Below are positions 10,813-22,513 of a stretch of 64,000 nucleotides of DNA, one piece after another. The notes below the pieces were generated by a model. The model was given only the letters and a program-made list of their open reading frames with translations. It was not told the origin of the DNA and searched no databases. Positions within the stretch are counted from its first letter, which is position 1. Every line of letters starts with the position of its first letter. Source of the stretch: Phocoena phocoena (taxonomy: Eukaryota > Chordata > Mammalia > Artiodactyla > Phocoenidae); contig NC_089228.1 in the NCBI RefSeq assembly GCF_963924675.1, positions 94,208,894 to 94,272,893 of the forward strand. Direction: 5' to 3'. Position numbers and translations under genes: made by a program.

Positions 10813-12193
10813 AAGGAGGACAGGTTTCAGACATGTTAAGTGAACCTTTAAAGGTACTGTGTCTACCCACGGGGCTGCCAGTCCAGGCCCCAAAGGTCCT
10901 CACTGCTGGTGCGGTCCTCCTCCCGCTTCATGATGAGATATTGTGTTTGTTATGAAAAAGATCACAGTAGGCTACCTCATTTATGAATTCAGTTCAACTG
11001 GCATCTCAGTGGTGGTGTCAGTTCTTTTGCCATCTTCTGCAATACCGAGGGAAACATTTTCTAAGCTAATTTTTTTTAGCTGCAAAGATGACAAATGCTA
11101 TCAATGATATCCAACCAGAGTGTATTTTCATCCATTTTCTTCCCGTCAAGATAAGCCAAGAGTATTTGTTGCCAGAAATGAAAAACAGCTTGCTCATCAG
11201 CCAGATGATCGCAGTGTTCAGAAGTTCCTCTCATTTGCCGTGTGTGTGAAAAGTTAAGAATTGAAAACAGACAGGCTTACTCTGCTTAAACTGTGGGCTG
11301 TGAAGCAAGAAAAAGAGTTATTTGGATAATAGAAGAAGAGTTGTGGAGATGGTCTTGATGGCAAAGCGAACAGGGTCTTTTCAGATTGCTCTGAGGTGAG
11401 ACACCCTCAGTTGATTTAATAGTGGATATGGCTCTTCATCAATTGGATGAAAGATGAACCTAAAGTTACCAACCACTGTAGGCTACCTTTGTGTTCTAGA
11501 ACAAATCCCAATGTCCTACACAAACATGGCTCCTGGGACTTTTACTGTGTTACCTGAAACAAAAATTTCTAGGCAATTCAGTTAGCCCTTTTCCTGATTA
11601 CCTTGATGGAAATACCTCCATGAGTTCTTAGGAGAAGTCAGAAGTATACACTGGGCTCGGGGCTTCATTAGAAACAGTGAACCTTCGATGATAGGCTTGG
11701 ATTATTCCACCATGTTTCCACTCATGAGGAAACTGGGGATATTTGTTGAATTTTTGTGAGGATGAGTTAAATCATCCAGTTACCACCCCATTATTATGTT
11801 ATAAGGCCATATGTCTGCTGAGTGATTTCTGATCATTTTTATTAGTCTCTCTTTGCAAATACTTAAGGAACTTTCTGACAATTGAGAGAGCCATTTCAAG
11901 GTCTAGAAATGCAGGGCTTACAGAATTCAAATGATTAACTCAAGATTGACCAAAAAAAACCCCCAAAAATCCTGAAGAAAACTCAGGGTTCACACTCAAG
12001 ACTGCAATTACCATTGCAAAGGTTTCTGGAAGCTCCCATAATCACATTATACTTTACGTCATTAGAAATCATTCACCTGTCAACACTTAGATTTGCTCCT
12101 GTACCTGATTCTCAAGGTCTTGGAAGTTAACTGGAAATTCAAGGATTTGGCTACCTAAGAGAGGGGGGAAAAAAGCCAAAAAAACAGACCCAA
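10813..12193. other. Unassigned, apparently unique sequence
   Basis: No repeat recognised. The part at about 11040-11270 looks like non-repetitive DNA with homeobox- and E-box-like words and is discussed as a possible conserved element. Confidence 0.4.
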
Positions 12194-12419
12194 GGGCTTC
12201 CCTGGTGGCGCAGTGGTTGAGAGTCTGCCTGCCGATGCAGGGGACGCGAGTTCGTGCCCCGGTCCGGGAAGATCCCACATGCCGTGGAGTGGCTGGGCCC
12301 CTGAGCCATGGCCATTGAGCCTGCGCGTCCGGAGCCTGTGCTCCGCAACGGGAGAGGCCACGACAGTGAGAGGCCCGCGTACCGCAAAAAAAAAAAAACA
12401 ACAACAACAACAAAAAAAA
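12194..12419 (+). mobile_element. CHR-2-type SINE, full length
   Basis: Complete head and body with a mixed A/(CAA)n tail. A perfect 12-bp TSD 'aaacagacccaa' lies at 12182-12193 and 12420-12431. Confidence 0.97.
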
Positions 12420-12570
12420 AAACAGACCCAAACACCTGCCCTGGTTCTTCCTTGCTAAGGCCAGCTCAAAATAGGGCAAAATAAGTAAGTTCTCACGGAA
12501 AGACAGTGCTGCATTGAGCCACTTCCTATGGGTACATTCCTGACTGCCAGTTTGTTTTAAGGGTGGATGC

Positions 12571-12806
12571 TTTTTTTTTGTTTTTTTTTGTTTTTTTGTT
12601 TGTTTGTTTTTTTGTGGTACACCGGCCTCTCACTGCTGTGGCCCCTCCCGCTGCGGAGCACAGGCTCTGGACGCGCAGGCTCAGCGGCCATGGCTCACGG
12701 GCCCAGCTGCTCCGCGGCATGTGGAATCCTCCCGGACCAGGGTACGAACCTGTGTCCCCTGCATCGGCAGGCGGACTCCCAGCCACTGCGCCACCAGGGA
12801 AGCCCC
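12571..12806 (-). mobile_element. CHR-2-type SINE, full length, minus strand
   Basis: Long (T)nG-type tail, then body and 'ccaccagggaagcccc'. TSD 'aagggtggatg' at 12559-12569 and 'aagggtgggtg' at 12807-12817 (one mismatch). It lies only 151 bp from the plus-strand copy at 12194. Confidence 0.96.
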
Positions 12807-14789
12807 AAGGGTGGGTGTTTTTAGCAGCAGGGAAATCTGGCCGCTGGAGGCAAGAGAATGAGACGGAGGAGGAGGGTGAGGAGTGTGGAGAGATGCACTT
12901 TCAGGTGCACAAAACACGCCGCTTTCAGTCCACTTTCTCCCTCCTTGTCTGAGTCAGCCCTGTCCCATCCCACCCGCCGCTGGCCTTCCTGTGGGTCCTG
13001 GGTCTGGAGCTGGCGGAGGCTCCCACTCTTGCTCAGATGAAAGGACAAATCAGAAGGCACCTATCACAAGTCTATGAGTGGAGAAACAAAGGCCCTACCG
13101 CTGGCACCCTCCCACTAACGTGGGTCTTAATGGTAGGTTTAATTTCCTCACACTTGCTGAAAGGAAGGGAAAAAACTCAGCGGAAAAGAGCCAGGGTGTG
13201 GGCAGCGGCGGCGGTGGGGAAACGACAGCTGTCGTATTCATGGTTAATCAGGTGTGTCTGTCTTTGTGTCGCATCTGTCTGCTACTGTTGCCAGGCCACA
13301 TGTGAAAGGGAGCGGACGGGAAGGGGCCGTTCGTGTTCAAAGGCAGCAGCACTGACCTCTGCTTCGTTCTCCTCGGGCTGGGAGAGCTTGTCTATTTAAC
13401 TTTCCCCATTATAGGAAGCTGTAATTCTACTCTATTAGCCCACCCTCACCATTTTGGCCTGACAGACGCAAGCTGCATCCAGCATGCCATAAATCTGCCG
13501 GAAGAAGGAGGCCTCTCCCCTCCTCCCATGCTTCTCCTTTGGGATTCCATTTGATTTGTCAAACAGGACAAAACCAGAAAGAGAGAAACACGAGAACTGA
13601 GGGCATCTTGGTTCCCCTTCCACCTTAGACTGACCTAGACATTGAATGCACATTTTACCTAATGAGCTTTGGGGGCCGTCGGGCTCCCCTGCCCCGTGAC
13701 CAGAACACCCGTTTGCTCCGTGTCTGTCTCATGAGTCCCACGCACGCATAGTGTTTGCATCAGACCTTAGTCACCTCCCTGGCATCAAATCCTCCCCCTG
13801 CTTCCTTCCATCGCCTGCCTCCCTTTCCACCCAGGCACAGAGGGACAAGGGCAGAGCGTGGGCGAGACTCCTGGGGGGCGGGGGTGACTTCTTGTTTGGT
13901 ACGACAGCCCAGCCCTGCCAGATGGGACTCTGCCCTCTGGCACCGGAGAAACAGCCGAAATGGAAAAGACCTCACCACCCACCTCGCAGTGCATGAGGCT
14001 TAGCGTCTCAGAGTCCAAAGGTCTCCAGCTGGAGGCTCAGACTGACACCCTCCTACCAGTGGTTCTGCGGGCTCCCATCTTACCCCTTTGAAGGTCCTTT
14101 GCTTCCAGCCTTTCTGCTTTGGGACCAGCCCTTGTGTTTCTTGGAGTAAATGGGAGTCATCAGCATTTTCAAGACCAAGGGACTCTCGCTTACACTTTGA
14201 CTTTCCTTGAGAATCAGCCGTCATGGACTCACAGGGTTCAGCTTGTCACTTCTGGTTTAAGCCACTTCTCAATACAGGCACTCACTTTCACCCCATCATG
14301 TTAATTTTTCTTGTGGGAAGGCTGGAGTTGGGCTCTACTGATACTGTGCTTTTGGTGGGGGGTGTGTGTGTCTCTCTGTGTCTGTGTGTATCTTTTTCAT
14401 AATCAAAATTGTTACTTTCCCAGGGTGTGGCTTCTCATCAGCACGGCTGACTTTCCTCTGTCTCTGAGCCTGTATGGATTGCCCTGGCTGTTTTAGTAAC
14501 TTGTGACTTTGGGGTCAGGAAGCTTTTGTTTCCCTGATGCTGAAGGAGTTTGGAAAACCATCCTACTGCCTTGTGCACTGCCTCTTCCCTCTGATATCCC
14601 CTGGATCTCCAGATTTGGGTGAAGTCAATAGGCAAATATGAAGCTCTTAATAGAAGCCTGGCACTCTGCGAGGCTCTTGTGAGGCCTTCTCTGATCTTGT
14701 GAGAGACCAAGGATCATATGAATAAAGCAAGCAGTGACAAAGTAGGATGGAAAAAGGTTTTTAATAACTTAAAAGAAATAAAAGTCTAA
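12807..14789. other. Unassigned, largely unique sequence
   Basis: About 2 kb with no named repeat. Several short open frames lie at 12.8-14.3 kb, none with a recognisable domain. The 13190-13580 part is GC-moderate and looks unique. Confidence 0.4.
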
Positions 14790-14905
14790 GTTACACAAAG
14801 AAGAATGCACAATTCTAAGTGTACAGCTTGACGAATTATCACAAACTGAACCCACTCATGTAACCACCACCCAGATCAAGAAACAGAACATTATTGCAGC
14901 TTCTT
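14790..14905 (-). mobile_element. Old L1 (L1M-class) 3'UTR fragment, minus strand
   Basis: Contains 'agtgtacagcttgacgaatt', 'taaccaccacccagatcaag' and 'aaacagaacatt', characteristic of reversed L1M 3' ends. Confidence 0.75.
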
Positions 14906-15172
14906 AAAGTTCTACACATACGGGGACCTCGTTATGTCTAAAACTATTCTTCTACAACAGAGTTTGGGACTGAGATTTAGTTCTTCATTATCTGGTTATA
15001 GAAGTTCAGTGATGGAAAGGCTCCCATTTGCTGGAAGGAATTTGCTCATGGCAGGATTTGAGTGTGACCTGGGTTGGCCTTCTGAGGTTGGGCTTTCGGG
15101 AGCCCAGGTAGGCTGCACGTGTGGTGCTCATGGCTCTGGAGGAGGACATAGAAGTTTCTGGCCTCCTTTTTG

Positions 15173-15765
15173 AAAAACACTGTGATAAAATATACATAAT
15201 ATAAAATTTACCATCTTAACCATTTTTAAGTGTACAGCTCAGTAGTGTTAAATACATTCAGATAGTCTAGCAATCAGTCTCCAGAACTCTTTTCATCTTG
15301 AAAATTGAAGCTCTATATTCGTTAAACAATAACCCCCATTCCCCCTTCCCCCAGCCCCTGGCAACCACTGGTCTACTTTCTGTCTCTGTGAATTGACTGC
15401 TCTAGGTACCTCATACAAGTGGAATCATACAGTATTTGTCATCTTCTGACCGGCTTATTTCACTCAGCATTATGTCCTTAAGGTTCAGCCATGTAGCAGG
15501 TGTCAAAATGTCCTGCCTTTTTGAGGCTAAATAATATCCATTGTATGTATAGATTGCAGTTTGATTCTCCGCTCATCTGTCAATGGACTCTTGAGTGCTT
15601 GTACCTTTCGACTATAGTGAATAATGCTGCTGTGAACATGGGTATACAAATATCATTTCAAGACCCTGTTTTGAGTCATTTTGGGTATCTACTCAAAAGT
15701 AGAGTTGCTGCGTCATCTGGTGGTTTTGCTTTTTGAGGACCTGCCATACTGCTTTCTGTAGCGGC
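15173..15765 (-). mobile_element. Old L1 (L1M-class) 3'UTR and ORF2 end, minus strand
   Basis: Reads 'aagtgtacagctcagtagtg', 'cccctggcaaccactggtct', 'gtggaatcatacagtatttg', 'ggttcagccatgtagcagg', 'taatatccattgtatgta', 'aataatgctgctgtgaacat', 'gaggacctgccatactgctt' in the order of a reversed L1M tail. Frames are broken. Confidence 0.88.
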
Positions 15766-16604
15766 ACCATCCTGGCATCATTTTCACCTGGACCGTTTCC
15801 TCCTGAGCAGCCCCCTGGATGGCATTAGAGGGAGGTGGACGTATGGATTGAGGTGGCGGCTGTTGTTAGGATGGTACTCTGGACTCTATAGGTGCCCGTC
15901 CTGGGGGCTTTAGAGCAGATGAGGCAGGAGAAGCTGGAGCCATGGACGTTCATGGTGGACACCGGAGACCCCAGTGAAGAGAGCGGGAGTAATGTATTTT
16001 GCACAAAGGTAAATGCGTTTGCCTTAATTTGTGGGAGAATGGAGGGCAAGGGGGTTCTTGATTACTAGGTATTATTCAGAGGCGTAACACCTGTTCAGCG
16101 TATCACCTCCAAATTTTCTATGGGGCTTTAGTTGAAAGTGTTGGAGTATTTATAGAACAGAGGGTGAAGGAGAGGGAGCGAAGTGGCAGACACTGACAGA
16201 ATCGTGGAGGGCACACACTGCTTTCCAGTAAAGACTGTGCAGATGGCGGTGCTACCTGAATAAAAAGGCTGTCCTTGGGAATATGGGTGCTGCTGGCCCC
16301 TAATGCCAGAAGAACCCTTGTGTTGAATATTCAGGGGCTTCTTCAAGCAATTTGAAGTATTTCTGTTTTCTAAATCTTGTTGCTCTCTTGCGGGGGCCAG
16401 CCTAGCATTAACATTCATTTAAAGTGGGAGTTATGTGGATCACGTGGGTAGGGACCTTCAGGACTGTAGATATGGGGACTCATTATTATCACTAAAAGAA
16501 CAGAAGTAAAAGATTTGCTTCTTCCAAATCCCTTAGCTTGGGCCCCCTCCCATTTCATCATGGAAAAAAAACCTCAGTCACGGTACATATTTTTTCTTAA
16601 TTTT
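15766..16604. other. Unassigned sequence
   Basis: No repeat or exon recognised. Confidence 0.4.
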
Positions 16605-16809
16605 TTTTTTTTTTTTTGCGGTACGCAGGCCTCTCACTGTTGTGGCCTCTCCCGTTGCGGAGCACAGGCTCTGGACGCGCAGGCTCAGCGGCCATGGCTC
16701 ACGGGCCCAGCCGCTCTGCGGCATGTGGGATCTTCCCAGGCCGGGGCACGAACCCGTGTCCCCTGCATTGGCAGGCGGACTCTCAACCACTGCGCCACCA
16801 GGGAAGCCC
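16605..16809 (-). mobile_element. CHR-2-type SINE, full length, minus strand
   Basis: Pure T tail, full body and 'ccaccagggaagccc'. A 14-bp TSD 'tttttcttaatttt' at 16591-16604 and 16810-16823. Confidence 0.97.
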
Positions 16810-16961
16810 TTTTTCTTAATTTTAAAAGTAGTGTATGGCTACCACCTAAAATATCCACAGGAAAAATTAAATGCCCTACTCCAAAGGGGAACTGTTATTT
16901 AACCATTTGTTTCCTTTTCTCCCAGAACGTTTTATATACGTTAAACACCCACATATCTGCA

Positions 16962-16965
16962 TACA

Positions 16966-17009
<44 letters not shown>
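16962..17009 (+). repeat. (CA)n microsatellite
   Basis: Near-uninterrupted CA run with one 'cat' break near its start. Confidence 0.98.
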
Positions 17010-17011
<2 letters not shown>

Positions 17012-17149
17012 CTTGAGGCGACACAGATTAGTTTCTACTAGTTAGAGCCCAAACATTACTAACCAGTACAGACATACAGATAATATATTGATGCAACTCT
17101 TTACCATTATAAACTGCTTTCACGTTTGTTGAATATCATCAAAATTATT

Positions 17150-17310
17150 TAAAGTTGGTATTATTCTCATTTAGCAGAAAAGAGGCAGAAGAGATTAAGA
17201 CATTTGTCCAGATTTACACTACGTGTTGGAAATGGAATTAGGACAAGAATCCAGGTCTCTGAAGTAAACTCTAGGTACACCAGTCTTTCTCCTCCACTGC
17301 AGGATCTGTA
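17150..17310 (-). repeat. MIR SINE, minus strand
   Basis: Order 'attattctcatttagcagaa', 'gaggcagaagagattaagac', 'gaatccaggtctctga' fits a reversed MIR. Confidence 0.7.
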
Positions 17311-17781
17311 GTGATCATTGGCGGCCAGATATCATCACCTTGCAGAAAGATTCAAAGAAGCTACCAATGCACCGTCTTCATAAAACTTACTAATCTCTCC
17401 GCGGTGTCAATTTAGAAATTTCTTTATCCTATACTTGAGGATGAACTGAACTCATTTAAATATAAATAAAATAAGAATTGAGGTTATTACAATAGGCATA
17501 ACTCCAATAGAATCTCAGGGAAGACAACTGTCAGTCTGGACAATATTTTTAGTGTTCATGGTGTGTGTGCACCAGCTCATTTATAACGTTGTTTTGATAA
17601 TGTACGTGCCTTGAACTTCTACTGCAGGGATTTATGAGAATTAAAGTGGAGTAATCTTGCTCAACTGAGTTTTAGGTCAGGTAGCAAAGATGTCTTGACC
17701 TGCCTCTTTGATATAGAATAATGATTTTTTTCTGCTGACTTTATTTTTAAAAGTATATTAGTTAATTAAGAACCATTTACC
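17311..17781. other. Unassigned sequence
   Basis: Nothing recognised. Confidence 0.4.
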
Positions 17782-17969
17782 GGGCTTCCCTGGTGGCGCA
17801 GTGGTTGAGAGTCCGCCTGCCAATGCAGGGGACACGGGTTCGTGCCCCGGTCCGGGAAGTTCCCACATGCCCCGGAGCGGCTGGGCCCGTGAGCCATGGC
17901 CGCTGAGCCTACGCGTCCGGAGCCTGTGCTCCGCAACGGGAGAGGCCACAGCAGGGAGAGGCCCATGTA

Positions 17970-18004
<35 letters not shown>
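17782..18004 (+). mobile_element. CHR-2-type SINE with (CA)n tail
   Basis: Complete head and body. The A tail is replaced by about 16 CA units that begin at the family's 'gtacc(g)ca' end. Perfect 14-bp TSD 'aagaaccatttacc' at 17768-17781 and 18005-18018, so the CA run is part of the inserted element. Confidence 0.97.
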
Positions 18005-18006
<2 letters not shown>

Positions 18007-19042
18007 GAACCATTTACCTAGAGATATATTCTCTTCCTTACCAAGTACACACTGCAAACATGGCCATAGATGTTATGTAGCAACGGGAAGTGCTTCTGCG
18101 ATTTTGGAGGTGTATTCTTTTAATTTTATCTCACAGTAGTTGTACAGGGAATTGTCGATAGTTCATGTTTTATTTCCTTTTGTTATAAAATCGTCACAGT
18201 TTGCAAAAATAAAAGTTATGAGCTATGTGTCCTTTATTTCCTACTCCCTGTGAGAAAGGTTAAGATAGAGAAAGAACATTCAGTGATGGCCACTGTTGGT
18301 GGAGAAAATGATGCTGGAAACTGGTAGAAAAACATTTCTTCAGTACTGTACTAGATTCAGCTTTATTGGAGACAGAAATATAACAGGGCATGGAAAAGAT
18401 AAAATTTATTGCTCTCTTGCATAAAAGATGTTCAGAGTTGGCAGTCCATGGCTGGTACAGTTCTTGCATGAGGTTTTCAGATATTCAGGTTTCTTCTAGT
18501 TCATTAGTCTGTCATTCTTAGAATGCAGCTTTTGTCTTTTATGATCTAAGATGGCTGCTAGAGCTCCAGCCATCATATCTGTGTTCCTTTTAAAGAGGAG
18601 GAACTTGCCAGAAATTCCATACAATACTTCTGCTTATATCTTATTGTCTGAAGCTTGATTCTATGGCCACACTTAGCTGCAGGGTAGGCCGGGGATAGTA
18701 TTTATTGTGGATGGCAATTAACTAGAATGAAAATTGAGATTCTGTTATTGAAAAGGGGAGAAATGGATATTGAGAGGAAAAGTGCATTCTTTGACACAGT
18801 TCATCCATTTTGCTTCCCAAATACCCATGCATACCTGTCTTCCACCTTCTTGTTACCTGGATTGCGATTATAACACCTGGAGCTTCAGAGCCATCTTGGA
18901 CCAAGATGTAAACTTGGGAATGAAAGCCACACAGAGCAGAGAAATAAACTCAAGGCATATGAGTCCCTGGCACTGTGGAGTTGTAGACAGACCACCTCTA
19001 GACTTCTGTGTAGGAGAGAAATACACATTTGTTTTGGTTAAG
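18005..19042. other. Mostly unassigned; unnamed old repeat at about 18535-18700
   Basis: 'aagatggctgctagagctcc' followed by 'agccatcatatctgtg' resembles the same old repeat family as 44745-45070. The rest shows no named feature. Confidence 0.4.
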
Positions 19043-19235
19043 ACTTTTTTTTTTTTTCTTTTTCTGTATGCGTGCTCCCGTTGCGGAGCACAGGCTCCGG
19101 ACGCACAGGCTCAGCGGCCATGGCTCACGAGCCCAGCTGCTCCGCGGCATGTGGGATCTTCCCAGACCGGGACACGAATACGTGTCCCCTGCATCGGCAG
19201 GCGGACTCTCAACCACTGCGCCACCAGGGAAGCCC
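19043..19235 (-). mobile_element. CHR-2-type SINE with internal deletion
   Basis: T-rich tail, then the body resumes at 'gctcccgttgcggagcac', lacking roughly 30 bases normally found next to the tail. Head 'ccaccagggaagccc' intact. TSD 'tggttaag'/'tgattaag' at 19035-19042 and 19236-19243. Confidence 0.93.
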
Positions 19236-19311
19236 TGATTAAGCCATTTTTGTTAGGGTTTTGATAGTTGCATCTGAGCTTAACTGGTACAAGTATAATA
19301 TAGACTTATAA

Positions 19312-20144
19312 AATAGCTTTCATTTTAATAGACATCTCTCCAAAGAAGACATACCGATGGCCAAGAGGCACATGAAAAGATGCTCAGCATCACTAATTAT
19401 TAGAGAAATGCAGATCAAAAGTACAATGAGGTATCATCTCACACCGGTCAGAATGGCCATGATCAAAAAATCTACAAACAATAAATGCTGGAGAGAGTTT
19501 GGAGAAAAGGGAACCCACTGGCACTGTTAGTGGGCATGTAAATTGATACAGCCTCTATGGAGAACAGTGTGGAAGTTCCTTAAAAAACTAAACATAGAAC
19601 TACCATATGACCCAGCAATCCCACTACTGGGCATATACCCTGAAAAAAACATAATTCAAAAAGACACATGAACCCCAATGTTCATTGCGGCACTAGTTAC
19701 AATAGCCAGGACATGGAAGCAACCTAAATGTCCATCAGCAGATAAATGGATAAAGATCTGGCACATATATACAATGAAATATTACTTAGCCATAAAAAGG
19801 AATGAAATTAGGTCATTTGTAGAGATGTGGACAGACCTAGAATCTGTCATACAGAGAGGGAAGGGGGGATGGCATGAACTGGGAGATTGGGATGGGATGA
19901 ATTGGGGATTGATGTATATACAATACCGTGTGTAAAACAGATAGCTAGTGGGAACCTGATGTATAGCTCAGGGAGCTCAGCTCGGTGCTCAAGTGGTGAC
20001 CTAGATGGGTGGGATGGGGGGAGGTGGGAGGGAGGCACAAGAAGGAGGGGATATAGGATATATATATAGCTGGTTCACTTCGTTGTACAGCAGAAACTAA
20101 CACAACATTGTAAAGCAACGATACCCCAATTAAAAAAAAAAAAA
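19312..20144 (+). mobile_element. 5'-truncated L1: end of ORF2 plus 3'UTR and poly(A)
   Basis: Encodes the broken C-terminal part of ORF2 ('atatgacccagcaatcccac', 'agccaggacatggaagcaac', 'aatggataaagatctggcac'), then a G-rich 3'UTR segment and 'gctggttcacttcgttgtac', ending in 13 A. Stops interrupt the frame. Compared with the copy at 40447 it lacks about 150 bases between ORF2 and the G-rich segment. I do not see a clear TSD. Confidence 0.95.
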
Positions 20145-20194
20145 GATTGTATCTTATTCTGCCTGCCAGTGCGGGTAGACTGACCGTCTACCCA

Positions 20195-20345
20195 TCCATC
20201 CTGGCCCACTCTGTGCCAAGCATCAGGTATACAAAGATGGCTAAGATGTAGATCTTACCCGCAGGAGCTCCCATTCCAGTGAGGGGCAAACAAACCAATG
20301 CAGCAAAAGCACTGCAGCTGCTTCAGTAGAGAGAAATCTGTGTAA
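20195..20345 (+). repeat. Ancient repeat fragment, unnamed family C
   Basis: 'ctgtgccaagcatcaggtat' and 'aggagctcccattccagtg' with 'gcaaacaaaccaatgcagc' resemble the start of the unnamed repeat at 61060. Weak. Confidence 0.35.
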
Positions 20346-20759
20346 AGCAGAGTGGAGCCCAGGGGTGTTTGTAATATTCTCTGCTGCCATCTTTAGACTG
20401 AACAAAACCCCAAACCCGTTGTAAGTAAATTTGGGGTGTTGACTATACCATATTTTTCTTTATCTTTAACACTATCATCATGTTACTCACCTATAATTAT
20501 TTCCTGAACATAGAAAATTTATTTGTTTGGTTTTTGTTTGTTTTGCTTATATTGGAAGGATGATGTTAGCAGATTAAACAGTAATTTTCCCTTGAGAAGT
20601 TTTCAGTATAATTGGAGCAGACTATTTTTACATAAAGCCAAAGATAGATTGGCTACTTATAACCTGCTCAGGAGGTAGTGAGCATTTTAAGTGAGAAGAA
20701 ATGCATTTCCTTTTAGATTTTAGAGTAAGCCAAATCCTTATTCACTTGCTATTATTGGC
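20346..20759. other. Unassigned sequence
   Basis: Nothing recognised. Confidence 0.4.
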
Positions 20760-20945
20760 CTTGCAGTGAATCATCACAGCACCTATGTGTTCCAAAGAGT
20801 TCTCATGTGATTTCTCACCGCAACTTCTGTTTTACAGATGAGGAAACTGAAATTCATTAGCATCTAGGCAACACGCCCAGGGTCAGGCCACTGGTAAACA
20901 GTGGAGATAGGATTTGAATTTAGGCCTGGACTCCTTCCTGTATTC
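20760..20945 (-). repeat. MIR SINE, minus strand
   Basis: 'ttttacagatgaggaaactg', 'aacacgcccagggtcaggcc' and 'ggatttgaatttaggcctgg' are MIR landmarks in reverse order. Confidence 0.85.
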
Positions 20946-22289
20946 TATTTGTGTGTCGGTAACAGCCTTCCTGTGGAGACTCAGCCATGAAGGCAGAAGG
21001 AGGTGGAAGGTTGCAGGAAGCTGGAGAGGAAAAAGGTTAAGCTCTTTTGAAGTTTTCCTGCTCAGCCAGGAAAACATTGCTGCAGTTATCAGGCACTTGA
21101 AGTGTCAGCGTGCTGCTGTCAGAAGGTCTCTGGGTGCATTCGTTCCTCTTGGCCTGTGTGTGGCTGCGAAGCAAGCTGCACAATCACTGTCTGCAGGTGA
21201 AGAGACTCCGGCAGCCGATAGAGGCAGCTGTACGAACGTGCAAAATCAACGCCACTGAAGTTTTGCTTATGTTACTGCCTCCAACACTGTTTGATCCTTA
21301 CATAAAAGAGGCATTTGTCATTTGACAGGACTGAGACTGCGAGACTGTGGAGGTTTCCCCCAGCTTTGTTGCCTAAATGTCTGCAAACTTGGTTTCCCTG
21401 TGTGTTTTCTCTCACTGCAAAGTCTCTGTCACCCTGGGGCCTCCGCTGTCCTTTGACTTTCGTGACTGTTCCGGCTCCTGATGAGTTTGGAGAACAGACC
21501 TAGATCATCTTCCCTCCGTTGGTAAAAGGAGGAACACTAGACTTCTTGCCTTCATTTTTATCTCTAGCCGCTTCCATTTTCTTTTTCTTTCTCTTGTTCT
21601 TCCTGTAGTGACCACCTGGCTCCATGTATGTGTCCCTCCCCTTTCCTGCTACCCTCCCCCCTTTATCCTGGCCACCACCCAACCTCAAAGCTCACATCTT
21701 CTAGCATGAGAAATGGTGAGTTGTATGGAAAAGCCGTTCAGTGGTCCTCTGAATTGTCAGCATCTTAATCCCCTGATTGCCATTTAACTGCTGCCCAGAC
21801 AGTTGGGAGGAAATAACCCGAGCCTTTGTTTTCTCAGTGACTAAATAGGTTTTGGCGTTGGTTAGTGGCATAGGTACCTTTGATCGGCTTTCATTTCCAG
21901 TTCTGGGACATGCTTTTTCTAGAAGCTTGTGCCTTTCACTCATAGGAGCTGATAGATGACTTGTAAACATGTATTGAAATACTAGATCCTCCAGGTCATG
22001 TCTCATATTATAGACACTCAGAAGGAGGTGTCTTTGGTTTGTTGAGAGCATAGGAGTGTTGGTATAATATCTATCACACTGGGAGGCAGTCAAGGAATCT
22101 TTTAGTAAAAAGTGATTGATCTTCCCTTCTCCACCCCACCCCTGCTTTGGAGATATTTTTAAAATTCCCCTTCTTCTCATCGCCCTGTAGAATCTCCTCA
22201 AATCACATGATCTTCCACTCCTGCTGTTGAAAATATTTCATTTTTTAACATAACATTTTAAGCGATATTCCATTAAAAAGGTAATGGAT

Positions 22290-22293
<4 letters not shown>
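20946..22293. other. Unassigned sequence
   Basis: No repeat named. A 166-residue minus-strand open frame at 21701-22201 has no recognisable domain and is listed under rejected. Confidence 0.4.
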
Positions 22294-22326
<33 letters not shown>

Positions 22327-22513
22327 GCGCGGGCCTCTCACTGTTGTGGCCTCTCCCGTTGTGGAGCACAGGCTCCGGACGCACAAGCCCAGCGGCCATG
22401 GCTCACGGGCCCAGCCGCTCCGCGGCATGTGGGATCCTCCCGGACCGGGGCACGAACCTGTGTCCCTTGCATCGGCAGGCGGACTCTCAACCACTGTGCC
22501 AGCAGGGAAGCCC
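22294..22513 (-). mobile_element. CHR-2-type SINE, full length, minus strand
   Basis: Long pure T tail, body, then 'gccagcagggaagccc'. Perfect TSD 'tggatgttc' at 22285-22293 and 22514-22522. Confidence 0.97.

Noticed and set aside
12087..12479. 130-residue minus-strand open frame and many look-alikes at other SINEs
   Set aside because: Antisense translation of the CHR-2 body ('RSTGSGRAGSAAMAHGPS' and similar). Not genes.
21701..22201. 166-residue minus-strand open frame, the longest outside repeats
   Set aside because: No recognisable domain or splice context, and one such frame is about what chance allows in 64 kb with six frames.
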